DNA of 64,000 nt from assembly GCF_964204645.1 (NCBI RefSeq), contig NC_134027.1, positions 14,682,485 to 14,746,484 on the forward strand. Reading direction: 5' to 3'. Shown piece after piece: positions 45,983-56,987 of the stretch; position 1 is the stretch's first letter; the number at the start of each line of letters is the position of its first letter. The notes under the pieces are model-generated. The model was not told where the DNA came from. It saw only the letters and a program-made list of their open reading frames with translations, and made no database searches. A program made the translations under genes and the position numbers. Source of the stretch: Tubulanus polymorphus. Its lineage: Eukaryota > Nemertea > Palaeonemertea > Tubulaniformes > Tubulanidae.

Positions 45983-46276
45983 AGTGACCTCTGAAATATT
46001 TGTTGTGATTTTTTATCGGGCTTGCGTGAGCGGCATACCATTTATTTTACCACATGTGTTGCATTTTGTGTCTTTGGCAGGATATCATATATATGCTTGC
46101 TGCCGCAGAAGCTGCAATCTTTATAACTGGGTCGATGTTTGTGGTTTCTTCTACTGGGAATACTGCAATCTTCATAACTAGGTCGATTTCTATGGTGATT
46201 ACCGTTTTTTTTCTTTGATGCTGTTGACTTCGGTGTGGCATGGCATACTTTTCTTCAACTTCTGACACCAAGTAAC
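45983..46276 (-). pseudogene. Gypsy PBS and gag zinc-knuckle remnant
   Basis: At 46262-46274 the minus strand reads TGGTGTCAGAAGTTG. Its first 13 bases complement the 3' end of animal tRNA-Leu including CCA, as in many Ty3/gypsy elements. Downstream a frame carries CSFCGSKHIYDILP, a zinc-knuckle-like Cys/His cluster preceded by a duplicated ~52-bp segment (46111 and 46163). Most of gag is missing. Confidence 0.6.
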
Positions 46277-47700
46277 GATTTTATGCCCAGCAATCAACAA
46301 AGAGACGATTATCATGGATTGTATCAGAACTTTTATTCAACATGACTGTACACAATAGCTGCAGTACCGGAAGAGGCTGCAGTACTCGAGAGCCCTTATC
46401 AGGCTACGATAACGATTCGATAACCACGGGGGACCGTATCCCAATACACGTCTACTAATAACATTGCAAAATCCATAGGTATCAAGGCCAGGGATCGTGG
46501 AAACCTGTCATAACTCATGACTTTATGGATTCCCCACACACAGAATGAATGATCCGAACGAAATAAACTTATAAAATACTACTTACTCAAATTTATACAA
46601 CTTTTATTTCACAATGAAAAGATAATGGAGATATCTTATGTAAATTCAATGGTAATTTCATTATTTATTATTTACGGTTTACAAACATGAATAGGTAAAA
46701 CATATTTGCATTGTACATATTCATAGATAAACGCTTCATTTCATCTAATATGCCGAGTAGAGTATCGTGATGGAGAAGAGTATCGGAGTATGATGGATTC
46801 AGTCGATTGCAATCTGAAACTCTCACGACTCCCAATCACTTATGTTGATAGCAAATTAAGTTGTACTAGTTTCGTGCACATAAACACATGTAATATGTTT
46901 TAACAAACACCTTAAAACTATCAAATAAATTGCCCATGGGCAACTTGTGGTTTACCTTGAAAGCTAGATGTTTGGAGTTAGGGCATTGCTTGAAAAATCT
47001 TTTTAATTCGTGACTTCAAAGTTCTACAAGTTTATATTGTATTTTTTATTTTTTCTAAGAATTATTTTATAGTCAGATAAGACCAAAGATATACATACGT
47101 TTATGGTCCACGTACAACATTTCATAAGGTAAGGCGCGGCAGGGAAAGTATTTTATATTTTCAAAAAAACATTTTTCACAATATGAATAAATGTTCAAAT
47201 AAAGTTCATATGATGTCACATATCAGAGGGTGGCTGAATACTGGACTTGTAAACCTCTTCCAATGTATGGCCGGGGAAGCTAAAATACCGGTACAGCTCA
47301 GAAATGGGCGTATTAGATCGTTTTAAATCCTGGAATTTACCACTACAATATTCGGACCTCGACCTAAACCCATATTTTCCGCTTAGTATTTTCAGGTCAC
47401 AAGAAATTACAATATATTACATTCTACAATCTATCTTTATTCTATCAAACAGAAAACACAGCGCTCATCTACTGCCTCGATTATTCAGCCTATTTTCATG
47501 TCAAACGTGCACGGACCAAGCAGCGTTACAGCATCACTACGCAAGAGCTAAGAATTTTCCCGCCAAAAACAGTTTTTCGCAGAATATTAACCAAGTTGAC
47601 CATTGTCATCGAACGTAGGTTCGCCATGTCTTCAATCGCATCGATTATACGTTGTTTAAGCCGAGAACCAATGAAACAAATGCTCACATGAAAAAACTTA
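46277..47700. other. Possible LTR remnant, then non-coding
   Basis: 46277-46560 is probably LTR of the preceding gypsy fragment. The rest is A+T-rich with no supported gene. Confidence 0.4.
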
Positions 47701-47733
47701 CCGCAATTTAAATGAATTGGCTCAATGCCAACT

Positions 47734-47864
47734 TCATATCGCTGACAATGGTAAACCAAAAACGTAATCGTTAAACGGGAGATCAAGATTGGAGTCCGGG
47801 AGTTTTCTTCTTAAGAAATTGAGAGTTGGTTCCAATGGTATATTTGTACACAAGGAAACAGCGG
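47734..47864 (-). pseudogene. Penelope RT upstream piece, inverted
   Basis: On the minus strand VSLCTNIPLEPTLNFLRRKL then PDSNLDLPFNDYV matches the Penelope RT palm (the 'D-V-x-S-L-Y-T-N-I-P' motif that precedes the YVDD part). The junction with the plus-strand piece is at about 47860-47866. The RT between this motif and YVDD is absent. Confidence 0.7.
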
Positions 47865-47865
47865 C

Positions 47866-48790
47866 GAAAGATATAAAACCTAACTTTTGGATTTGATATG
47901 TTGATGACATTCTGTGCTTAGTTTCTAATGATTTTGATCTTACCTCTTTTATCGACTTCATCAACTCCCAATATCCCTCTTTGAAATTCACTTTTGAATG
48001 GGAACAAAGTGACCAAATTCCGTTTTTAGATGTTCTAATTCACAATAAATATTCTCATTTGATTTTCTCAGTTTACCGTAAACATATCAACGTCGAGGCA
48101 TACCTTCACTTCTTTTCGTTTACTGCTAAATAAATCAAAATTGGTCTCGCTCAAGGCCTCTTTCTCCGTGCATTACGGACCTTCATGGAAACCTTCCTTT
48201 CGGCTGAATTTGACATATATCTAACTCACTCAGAAAATTGGTTTACCCTGATCACATTTTGAAAATCGCTATTTCTAAGGCTAAACGAACTTTCTTCAAT
48301 TCTAAACCCCCAGAAAATAAAAAACACATTTCAGAAATAATTGTAGTTCCGTATGTACCTGTTTTGGAAAAGTTTCGTCACTCTCTCCCTTTATTGAAAA
48401 AACAAATTATTTTCACGTATGAAAACAAAATTAGTAAGACTTTTGTAAAAAACAATCAATCTAAACCTTTGGACTGCGGAGTTTACAAAATTCCTTGTTT
48501 TGGCTGTGATAAAATTTACTTTGGAGAAACTGGTCGTGAATTAAAAACTCGAATTTCGGCACAAAAAGGATATTATAAATCAAAAACCGGCTAGTGGCGT
48601 AGCCAATCACGTTTGGAACACTGGTCATCGTTTTAATTTTGATAAAGCCGAAATCATTTATACTTCCAGCAATTACACTAAACGCCATATTGTTGAGTCT
48701 GCCCTTATTACTCGTCACTCAGATATAAGTACCAATTTAGATAATGGCTTTTCTCCACACAATACCCTTCTTCCTAAGTATATAACTTCA
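47866..48790 (+). pseudogene. Penelope RT C-terminal half and GIY-YIG endonuclease
   Basis: YVDDILCLVSNDFDLTSFID (from 47897) holds the catalytic YVDD, followed by FINSQYPSLKFTFEWEQSDQ and IPFLDVLIH. Stops at 47894 and near 48130 and a shift near 48235 interrupt it. From 48238, VPYVPVLEKFRHSL leads to LDCGVYKIPCFGCDKIYFGE, the GIY-YIG nuclease (GVY...YFG), with TGRELKTRI. After another break NHVWNTGHRF and KRHIVESALI complete the nuclease. In Penelope-like elements this nuclease nicks the target so the RT can prime. Confidence 0.85.
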
Positions 48791-48886
48791 TGCCTTGCCA
48801 AACATTAAATTACTTACTCACTCACCAATTTACTCAATTAACCTGTTCTCCTCTGTATATATACCCCTGTTTTTAGTCTATATCTT

Positions 48887-48928
48887 ACACCTGACGATGA
48901 TCTCTAGGGTGAGATCGAAACGTCGTGT
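48887..48928 (+). ncRNA. Hammerhead-like ribozyme motif in Penelope 3' UTR
   Basis: ACAC, then CTGACGA (CUGANGA core), then a perfect 6-bp stem GATCTC/GAGATC around a 6-nt loop with one extra T, then GAAA, then CGTC, then GTGT, which pairs with the initial ACAC as stem I. The UC before GTGT is in the place of the cleavage dinucleotide UH. Stem III is reduced to ACGU with no loop. Hammerheads are known in Penelope-like elements; activity here is an inference. Confidence 0.55.
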
Positions 48929-49106
48929 TTATTATATATTTTAGATTGTTCGAATAAATAAATTCTTGATTTTAAATTCTTTTAATCTGTAGATAGTGGG
49001 TTTTGATATAAAAATCTTTATTTGTAGTTTCCCAAGTAGATATCTTCGTATTAAATTATTGAGTTAGTTCGCGAAAGCCTTACGTTAATTTCTGCGAAAT
49101 CCCTCA

Positions 49107-49500
49107 GTCAGGCCCGTGCTATCTCGAATTGACTATTGTAACAGTCTGCTTGCTGGCATTTCTAATGATGACATGCAGAGTCTTCAAAGGCTTCAAAACT
49201 GTGCTGACTCGTTCCTTTACCAACACGTTCTCACATTACTCCCCCACTGCGAGAATTACACTGGTTGCCGGTTAAAGTATCGACCTCAAAGTTCTCATGT
49301 TGATTTTTAAGGCCCTCACAGATCGTGCTCCAGTGTGAGCTTTTCGAGTATTACAAACCAGCATCTTCTCTTGGATCCTCTGAACAATCCGAACTGGTTG
49401 AACCATCCTTCTCGCAAATTTTGAAAGAGCTTTTACGAGTGAAGCACAGAACTCCATGAGTTCTACATCCGCTGTTCTCAAATTTACGATGAATGAATTT
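49107..49500 (+). pseudogene. 3' end of a second LINE (RT C-terminal region)
   Basis: LSRIDYCNSLLAGISNDDMQ followed by LQRLQNCA is the C-terminal region of jockey/CR1-like LINE RTs. A shift then gives RELHWLPVK, and further on ASSLGSSEQSELVEPSFS, both characteristic of the same tail. Only about 390 bp remain; the 5' part of this LINE is not adjacent. Confidence 0.72.
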
Positions 49501-50665
49501 GAATCCATTATTATTATCATGATTATGATTATAATGATTTTCATGAATCATCATTGTTATTATTTCTCATTTAGAAGCTGCAGCATCAAGCAGTGTCTGA
49601 GTTCACATTTAATTACTTTTCGTACTGCATCTTTTCACAAATTAAAATCCAATATTGATAAAATTGAGTCCTGTGTTTTAAAAAACATGGCAAAAGGTTT
49701 TAAAGACTTTGAACCTGTCGGCGATAGATATACGCGCTGCGTCACTGTATCTCACTGTATCTCACTTTAGGTTATGGTTCTGAATATGGTTGAGGTCTAG
49801 TCACGTAGCAAACAGAATCACAAGATCTTTCTCTTACTCGTAACCTGAAGACGATTCGTCCAAATCATGACACGAATGATTCAGTCACTGTCAATGTTCT
49901 GAATCAAGAAGAGAATTTCCAGTAAATAAAACTTTTTGAATAATAACCAGTTATCATAAACAGTGTAACGGTTTTGTGTACTTACTATCATCACTTCTGG
50001 AATTTATGGCAGGGATTAGTAATTTCTTTAGGCCAAGTGAAATGGGAAATTCCATTCTAAGATCCTTTGCAGTTGACAATATGAGCGCTTTCCTGCTGTC
50101 TAGGTCTTCACGTTCTAAATATTCAATAAATGCATCCTTCCGTTGTTCGATTCGTACTGAAAAAGCAACAACAAAAATATTTCTTAAAAAGGAGTCGACG
50201 TGAGTCAGCGTGATATTCTAATGAAACTGCTTGAATAACATCTTCGAAAGATTGATGATTAGAATTTTAAGTCTCAACACATAAATATTCGAATACACAA
50301 GTTTAGAAACTAAAAGTTTAATAATTCCATTATTTCTAAGAATTTATTTAAGAATTTACGTTGATCGATTTTGCCCCTAGAGGATATTGGAACTAAGAAT
50401 ACTTTTGAAAGGATCCATTTTAAAAGGTATATATGAAACATTCTCTTTAATTGACCAAAATTTATTGAGGACTTAATCACTGACTTTCTATAGATAATGA
50501 ACTATCCAAAGATTAACGCGATAAAATTCGTTGGCTCGTTATTATCAGCCTGCTTTTTTACCAAGCTTCGCGAATATAAACGATAATGTTGCCCTTTTTA
50601 CAGAAATCTTGACGTATCAAACCATAGATAAATAATACTGAAAAAATTCCTACATTAGGCCACCA
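49501..50665. other. Non-coding, nothing recognised
   Basis: No gene or repeat with clear ends. Confidence 0.4.
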
Positions 50666-50667
50666 AA

Positions 50668-51240
50668 TAGAATCCTGTTTCTCGAGCGGGGCAATCACCA
50701 GTGAGGTAGGGAATTATCTTTATTTATAATAAAAATACATTTTGGGTATACTTGAGAAAATGGGTAGGTTGCCGTAAATACTTTTTACTAGACTAAATTT
50801 TTAGTCGGGAATATGATTAACAGCTAGTAAACCACAATAATAAAAGGACATTGATGGGTTTATACAATTGATTATAGAAAAAACTATGTTTTGAACATAT
50901 TTCAGGGATTTCCTGGAATTTTACAATCAAAGGTCACCATCAATGTCCGATTAGCAAAGTTGTCTGAGCATGGCTGCACCACTTCCAGAATCAAATTGTT
51001 AATCCGATGTAATAATATATCTTTTTATGATGTTGATCTCAGTGCCGACATCACGATTTGATTAAAAAGAAAAAAATATTTACGAGAATGGAGAGTTTTG
51101 TCGGTCGGCCGCATATTTTTGAAAAAAAGTTATTTCACTCAAAATTTTGAAAAAGGGTCCGTAGGCAATTATATTTTATTCTGAAAATTATTATTTGAAA
51201 CGACGAAATATCGGGTCGGTCGGGCCCGAGAAACAGGATT
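50668..51240. mobile_element. Possible MITE (~570 bp)
   Basis: ATCCTGTTTCTCGAGCGGG near the left end pairs imperfectly with CGGGCCCGAGAAACAGGAT at the right. The inverted repeat is only about 15-18 bp and no target duplication was found, so this is tentative. Confidence 0.35.
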
Positions 51241-52253
51241 TTCTTTTGCTACAGCCTTACTTTTCTCTATAATCAAACGGTTTTCCATCGAAACAGTGTT
51301 TCATTGGAATTGTAATAGTTAACATAAGCTAAAAAAAATTGGACTTTGTTTCTCCACCTGCTCTACCCACCCAGAAGTGACCGGGCAGGTGTTTTTTCAT
51401 TTATTTAAAAAAAAACACAGATTTGTGGAAATACTGCACCTGACAGGCAGGATTTCGTTTTTATTAAAAACAAATTGATGTAACTATTATTGAATGAAGA
51501 AGATGGCAGGGAAAGATCCGAGTCATGACCAACTGACTGCATATTAATGTTTTCAAATGACATATTGTCACCGGTACCACTATTAGTGAACACTATTAGT
51601 GAATTTAGTCACGGAGACGGAGTGGGCGTTCCCCCTCATTTAACTGTGTTTCTATTTTATGCAAATACGTTTGTACGAGGCAAAATAGTTCGATGCTATC
51701 AGTCTTTAGTAAAAAAATAACCCAACACTCAACTCCGTGGCCACAAGTGTGAAAACGAAGTTCCAACATACATGGTAAACCAAAGTATATTTTTCTAACA
51801 TGAAATACGTTACGGGAAACCAATAGGGTCCTAAAGATTTTGTGTGGACTCAACAGCATTATGTTCAATTCAATCACAGTGAATAATAACGGCCTTGAAC
51901 CTTCACTCCATAAACTATGGCTACTATCGCGTGTCTCTCCGATGGATTTTTCCCAATTCATGTACAATGGATAATAAATATCAGCTCAAATTAAGTTTTA
52001 TATTCACCCGGCAGCCCGGATTTTATTCTTAAATTCAATTCACACCTGCTTTTCGAAGGGACCCGGATTTATCATTTGTGATTAGCATTATAAAGCTGCA
52101 TATTGAAGTTAATTAATGTTAGTTGAGTATACACGTGGTTAAGTTTGGTTTCAAAGTTGTTATAAGTCCATAATTATTCGTGCAATATGCAAGTTATAGT
52201 AAATTCTTGCTGATACACTCTCGCTCAACTTAATCGGCGAACCGTAGGTTTGC
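51241..52253. other. Non-coding, nothing recognised
   Basis: Two minus-strand frames (62 and 120 codons at 51405-51967) show no motif or composition that would support a gene. Confidence 0.4.
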
Positions 52254-52262
52254 CTATGCAAA

Positions 52263-54631
52263 CGGTTCCTGAACTTCGCTGAAAAAGCTGAATCACTGAA
52301 ACGCTGAAACGCTGAAATAAAAACGCTGAAATTTCAGGGAATTTCCGAAAAACGCCGAAATTTCAGGGAATTCCCGAAAAACGCTGAAATCGTGCTAGGT
52401 ACCAACAATACACGTTTTGAAATATTTTCCGGGCCGGTGTCCGCTGCCGAGTCCTGAACCGTGTTTTAGTCTCTACCTTCGGTTACAGAGACATGCATGG
52501 ACAGTATGTGTGGAGTATACTTCTAGAGGCCACTTGTTGGACAAATTAATTCGCTTGAAATCCGGATTTTTAATGCATACAGGCAGCATAATGAGGAAAA
52601 CCCATTCACAAACCGTGCAAGCTAACTTAAACACTATGCTCAATATTCCCTGCAAGACGCAAAATATCTTATTTGAACGTTCATGTATAAAACATGGAGC
52701 AACTTTTCTTTTGTCAACACGTTGATGGGCGACGGACTATGTCACTATGGTATTCTCTGAAGGAGGTAAATTAAATTTGACAGCTAGTTATATAAATGAT
52801 GCAGCTTTTGGACAAAAGGGATCTAACTAAATTTCTTTTTAATTCACTGTGGAATGGAATGGAATGGATTGACGCCAATGGCATGCAGTAGGCCCCTACA
52901 TATGGGTCATACTGATTAGCGTCAACCAATTAATCTAAATCGGGCTAACCATTCAACAACTGTGAATAATTTATTTGCTGTGGCGTGATAATAATTAGTT
53001 TTTTTGAAGAAATGACATACCAACTGTTAGAAAAATGTACCGATTCTTATTTTTAGACTACTACTGAATCTATAAAAGGAGGAGTCATAGATAAAGTTGA
53101 TTTGCTTAGCTGGTGACACTTCTTGTCAAGTACATCATCTCAAGTACTGGGTGTTTTGTAAGTTTAATTTCAGTATTTATTTACTAAGTGCTGTTCTCTC
53201 GGACCTCAGTGCTTTCAAACTAGGCCCACCCCATAGGCTATATAGTCCAGGGTGCATTAGCCACTATTCTTTTATATCCCACTAAAATGCACCTTTTTCT
53301 ATTTTTAGATTCAGGCTTAGAATGTGCAAATTTTTTGAGATACTGAGAAATCAGATGGCACCAGTAAACTTCAACTGCGAAATTTGCAGCAGGATAGCTA
53401 ACCGACACAATTTTTAAAAATAAAATGGCTATTCGAATGCTATTTCAATAATAACTTGATTCAACCAGAGAGAAATAAGTCAATTGCGGATGTACAGTAC
53501 ACCCACTTTTCTTCCCTGTTTCCTGGTACCAAATTTTTAGTCTTAAGCTAAGCGATATTCTAAGGTATACTAGTGGATTTCATTAGAATATGAAGCAATG
53601 GAACCAGAATTCTAGCCAGAGTTAAGCGAACTATTGATTCTGATATAATGTAAGAACTGATTTCCTTTGTATACTCTTGCAGAATGTGTTATGTTTTATT
53701 TCAAGCTGTTAAATAATATAGTTAGACAAATGTCCAATTATTGGATCTTTCTTGTTGACTCGTTTAATTTTGTGAGTTAAGAGTTCCAGTCAATCCACAA
53801 TGTGCAGTGCCTAGCCTTCATCTACACTAAAGCCAAGCCTGTGTATGGGAAAAAAATATCGTTCGACTCCTATAGGCCAGACACATCAAAGCATGCAATA
53901 CATTGCAGATAGTAGTCTCCGGCAAGTCGAAAGAGAAAGTAAACCAGGTTTTACCCCGTACCCTACCCGGGAACAAAGACACTTAAAGATTCCTTCCTCC
54001 TTGTAGAAATTGTAGAAATATGGCACCCAATTGTAGCAATGCTAAGTACAGTATACTATGACGGTTGAACCTTTATTAACGAATTTCAATGACACCGAAA
54101 ATAGAATCAAAATAATCATTAGTTCCATGCTAGCACTTAATTTGGGTTATCAGGTTCAGCCTAACTGTACTTTCATTCAGCTACAACTTGCATGAGACTT
54201 GGCAATGATAAGTTGCAAGAAATCACCAAACATAAGAAAAAATATTGTGAATTAATATTACTGTGATTAAGAATTTATTCAAATGAAGTGATAACTTCAT
54301 TGTTAGATCGTACCGGTATATGCACATAAAACTATGGCAAAAAACACATCTAACAATCTACGCAATCGATCAAGTCGATCATGACGACGACCTTAAGGCA
54401 TGTCTCTGTAACCGAAGGTAGAGCATAAAACACGGTTCAGGACTCGTCAGCGGACACCGGCCCGGAAAAAATTTCAAAACGTGTATTGTCGGTACCTAGC
54501 ACGATTTCAGCGTTTTTCGGGAATTCCCTGAAATTTCGGCGTTTTTCGGAAATTCCCTGAAATTTCAGCGTTTTTATTTCAGCGTTTCAGCTTTTCAGTG
54601 TTTCAGCTTTTTCAGCGAAGTTCAGGAACCG
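52263..54631. mobile_element. Long-TIR element with 9-bp target duplication (MULE-like)
   Basis: 2369 bp. Its first 234 bp (52263-52496, CGGTTCCTGAACTTCGCTGA...) are the inverted complement of the last 234 (54398-54631). CTATGCAAA lies directly outside both ends (52254-52262 and 54632-54640). Each TIR contains subrepeats of ACGCTGAAAT, and two copies of a GAAATTTCAGGGAATT segment. A 9-bp duplication with long TIRs is the signature of Mutator-like elements. No transposase is present, so it is non-autonomous. The 1.9-kb interior has no recognised gene; a short GGAATGGAATGGAATGG tract lies near 52853. Confidence 0.78.
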
Positions 54632-55014
54632 CTATGCAAACGGTCTGGTGAAGCAGTTTTCATTGAAAATTAGTGTATCGGTGTGTCCGCAAGGCACAAA
54701 CATTGGCTGTTGGACCAATAGTGTTGATATTCGGTGTCAATATATGTATTATATTGTTTTCTTCTAATCCGCTGTTCATTGACGATCATGTCATGTGATT
54801 ATAATGAATAAACAAACTTGAAACTTGAAACTTGGTTTGGCTTAATGAGTTCTCACATTTCACAGTGATCGAGTAATTTTTATGGGACTTATTCTTGAAA
54901 AACACGTAAAAACCCTGCTTTGGCACTAAGTAATGGCACGTTTTCACATATTAGAATTTGCATACTTGGAATTGAAATATATAAAAGTTCAATCCTTTCT
55001 GGAAGTGTTGCCGT

Positions 55015-56056
55015 TATAGCACCCCGATGTTCAGCGCTAAAAAGGGAGCTAGGGAACTAGATCTGAGGTAGAGCGCAAGCGAGGTACCTTAAAATGAAAG
55101 TAGAAACAGTTCCAATATAATATCCGTAAAACGACATTTATTTTTCAGATCAGGAAGCAGAATGTGTATAATATGATATGTGATTATAATAATATATGAT
55201 AGTGATTATGATAAGTAATAATATTAAAATGTAGTAAGGCCTATAATAAAGAATGATCAGCTTTAGAATTATTTACAACCGGTTGGTTTCACATTTCAGA
55301 CTATTCTTATACGTTTTAGAAATATCTATAGACAAATATAACCCGTGCACGGTTAGTACCACTAAATTTCTAAGACTTAAACTGACAATCGTTAATGTCC
55401 GAGAAGTACCTAGTTAAATCTATTTCACAGGACACTTCGTGATAGTTATCAGAGATATCCATTTCTAGCTGACGAATGCTAAATATAAAAAGTCTTAGAA
55501 TTGATAACTGTTTAATTACGATTTACACTAATGGACGAATATTGATAGTAATCTTAACTAATAATCACGGACCGGTGACTCGGCAGTTAAAGCCAGTCAG
55601 GTCATAAAAGATTCAGATTCTCAAGAGATAACAGAATTATTCCATAATACTAGCGGACAAGTGCTGAGTATACTGCTATCTAATTTGTAACATTTTGATT
55701 AGAAATTCAACATAAAGACCGATTTCAATCTAACTCCAAATGAAATACAATAATAAAATCATGTTTATAAAAATAGCTAGCTGACAAAGGCTAGGAAAGA
55801 ATAGACAAAAATATAGTAATATTGATAATAGATGTGTAACTATATAGGAATATTGTTGATTAATCTTATACGGCATGTAGATCTATGAGGTTTGAGCTAT
55901 ATACACATTCAAATACTCTAAAAGAAAAATACAAAATTTCTTACCTTAAAATGAAATTAGAAACAGTTTCTAAATATAATATAATATAAATATAAATATA
56001 ATATCCGTAAAACGACATTTATTTTTCAGATCAGGAAGCGGAATGTGTTGCCTTCC
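55015..56056 (-). repeat. 3' LTR of the chromovirus
   Basis: From TATAGCACCCCGATGTTCAG at the lower end to GCGGAATGTGTTGCCTTC. It matches 62991-64000 with few differences. An ~80-bp segment (TACCTTAAAATGAAAGTAG to CAGGAAGCAGAATGTG) occurs at both ends of the LTR (55085-55167 and 55942-56048). The second copy has an expanded ATAATATAAAT stretch. Confidence 0.85.
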
Positions 56057-56987
56057 TGTCTGTTACTCATTTTATATATTTTGTTATAATGAGGGCGGAC
56101 CCAGGCTGATGATTGATCCCTCAGAGAAATACCCAATAAATTGACCCTTGATACAGCCAAAATCTCACACCTAGCAGGTTGGCACCTTAATGAGTTAATC
56201 AATGAAATAGCTTTTTGGCAGGCAAACAGTGAGATAATCGCCTGGGTAGGCAGCTGTCCAGCAGCTCGCCCAAAATCACTATCAAAACCAAAGTGGGTCT
56301 TATTTTATTTTTCGCAGGATGTTTGTACAAAGTTAACAACCTAGCCAATGGGTTGTTATTGTTATGCCAACTAAGAGCAGGCTCTTGTAACCATGCAGCA
56401 AACTCAGAAACTATGATGATTTCAAGTCAAAATCAAAGTATTTAGAAGAAAAAACTATTTTTCGAATATTAACTAGAAATTCAACAAGTAAACAAATCAG
56501 ACTCGATAGCGATGTAATGAATGTAGCGATATAATGAACCTCCAAGTTTGAACAGTGTTTCAGGGGGTTCATTTGGCAATAATGCCTAGTAATCAAACCC
56601 AAAGGCCTAAGCCTCAGCAGGTGGAGAGCTATGGTAAAAGGGTAGTTAGAATGGCGTCAATGCGCCTGAGACGCAACCAAAAGCGAGTCAAACCAAAAAA
56701 AAGAGAGGTGATACCGGTACTTGTCAACCCGATACTGCAGATGACCAAAAGAATGGACTGCCAGAAAAAGTGTCCTGAAGAGAAATGAAGATGAAAGGGA
56801 GAAGTGATTTTTGTCTACAGAAGAAAAGCCTTAAATTGGGAATTTGGCCAAAACTCCCTAGCACAGAAAGCTCCTATCCAAACCCCTGTAAACGCAAACA
56901 CCATGGATATTTGATGGAATGACACTTTTTCTTAAGTCCGTGACTGACAACTTTGAAACCATAAATAGGGCTGCGAAATCCGCTGGG
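56057..56987 (-). other. Chromovirus 3' untranslated tail
   Basis: Between the pol stop and the 3' LTR. A plus-strand frame at 56555-56788 is basic but has no support. No envelope-like gene is present. A polypurine tract next to the LTR could not be defined. Confidence 0.5.

Larger units (their letters stand above)
44026..46276 (-). mobile_element. Ty3/gypsy retrotransposon fragment
   Basis: Minus strand from a primer-binding site at about 46261-46275 through gag remnants, protease and part of the RT; integrase and 3' LTR are absent. The internal part is only 2.25 kb, so large deletions are likely. A run of TTTTGTACTCTC repeats (45597-45660) interrupts it. Sequence just right of 46276 (to about 46560), with AATAAAAG on the minus strand, is probably the 5' LTR, but without a second copy its outer end cannot be fixed. 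Confidence 0.7.
47734..48965 (+). mobile_element. Penelope-like element, 5'-truncated with internal inversion
   Basis: The plus strand from about 47866 carries the second half of a Penelope-type RT with YVDD, then a GIY-YIG endonuclease and a short 3' UTR with a hammerhead-like motif. Immediately left of 47866 the upstream RT piece lies on the minus strand. This is the layout expected from twin priming or a similar aborted integration. Several stops and frameshifts are present. Confidence 0.82.

Noticed and set aside
49351-49554. Minus-strand frames of 67-90 codons
   Set aside because: Antisense shadows of the LINE tail and an A+T-rich run.
51605-51967. 120-codon minus-strand frame
   Set aside because: No domain, no conserved pattern, no context.
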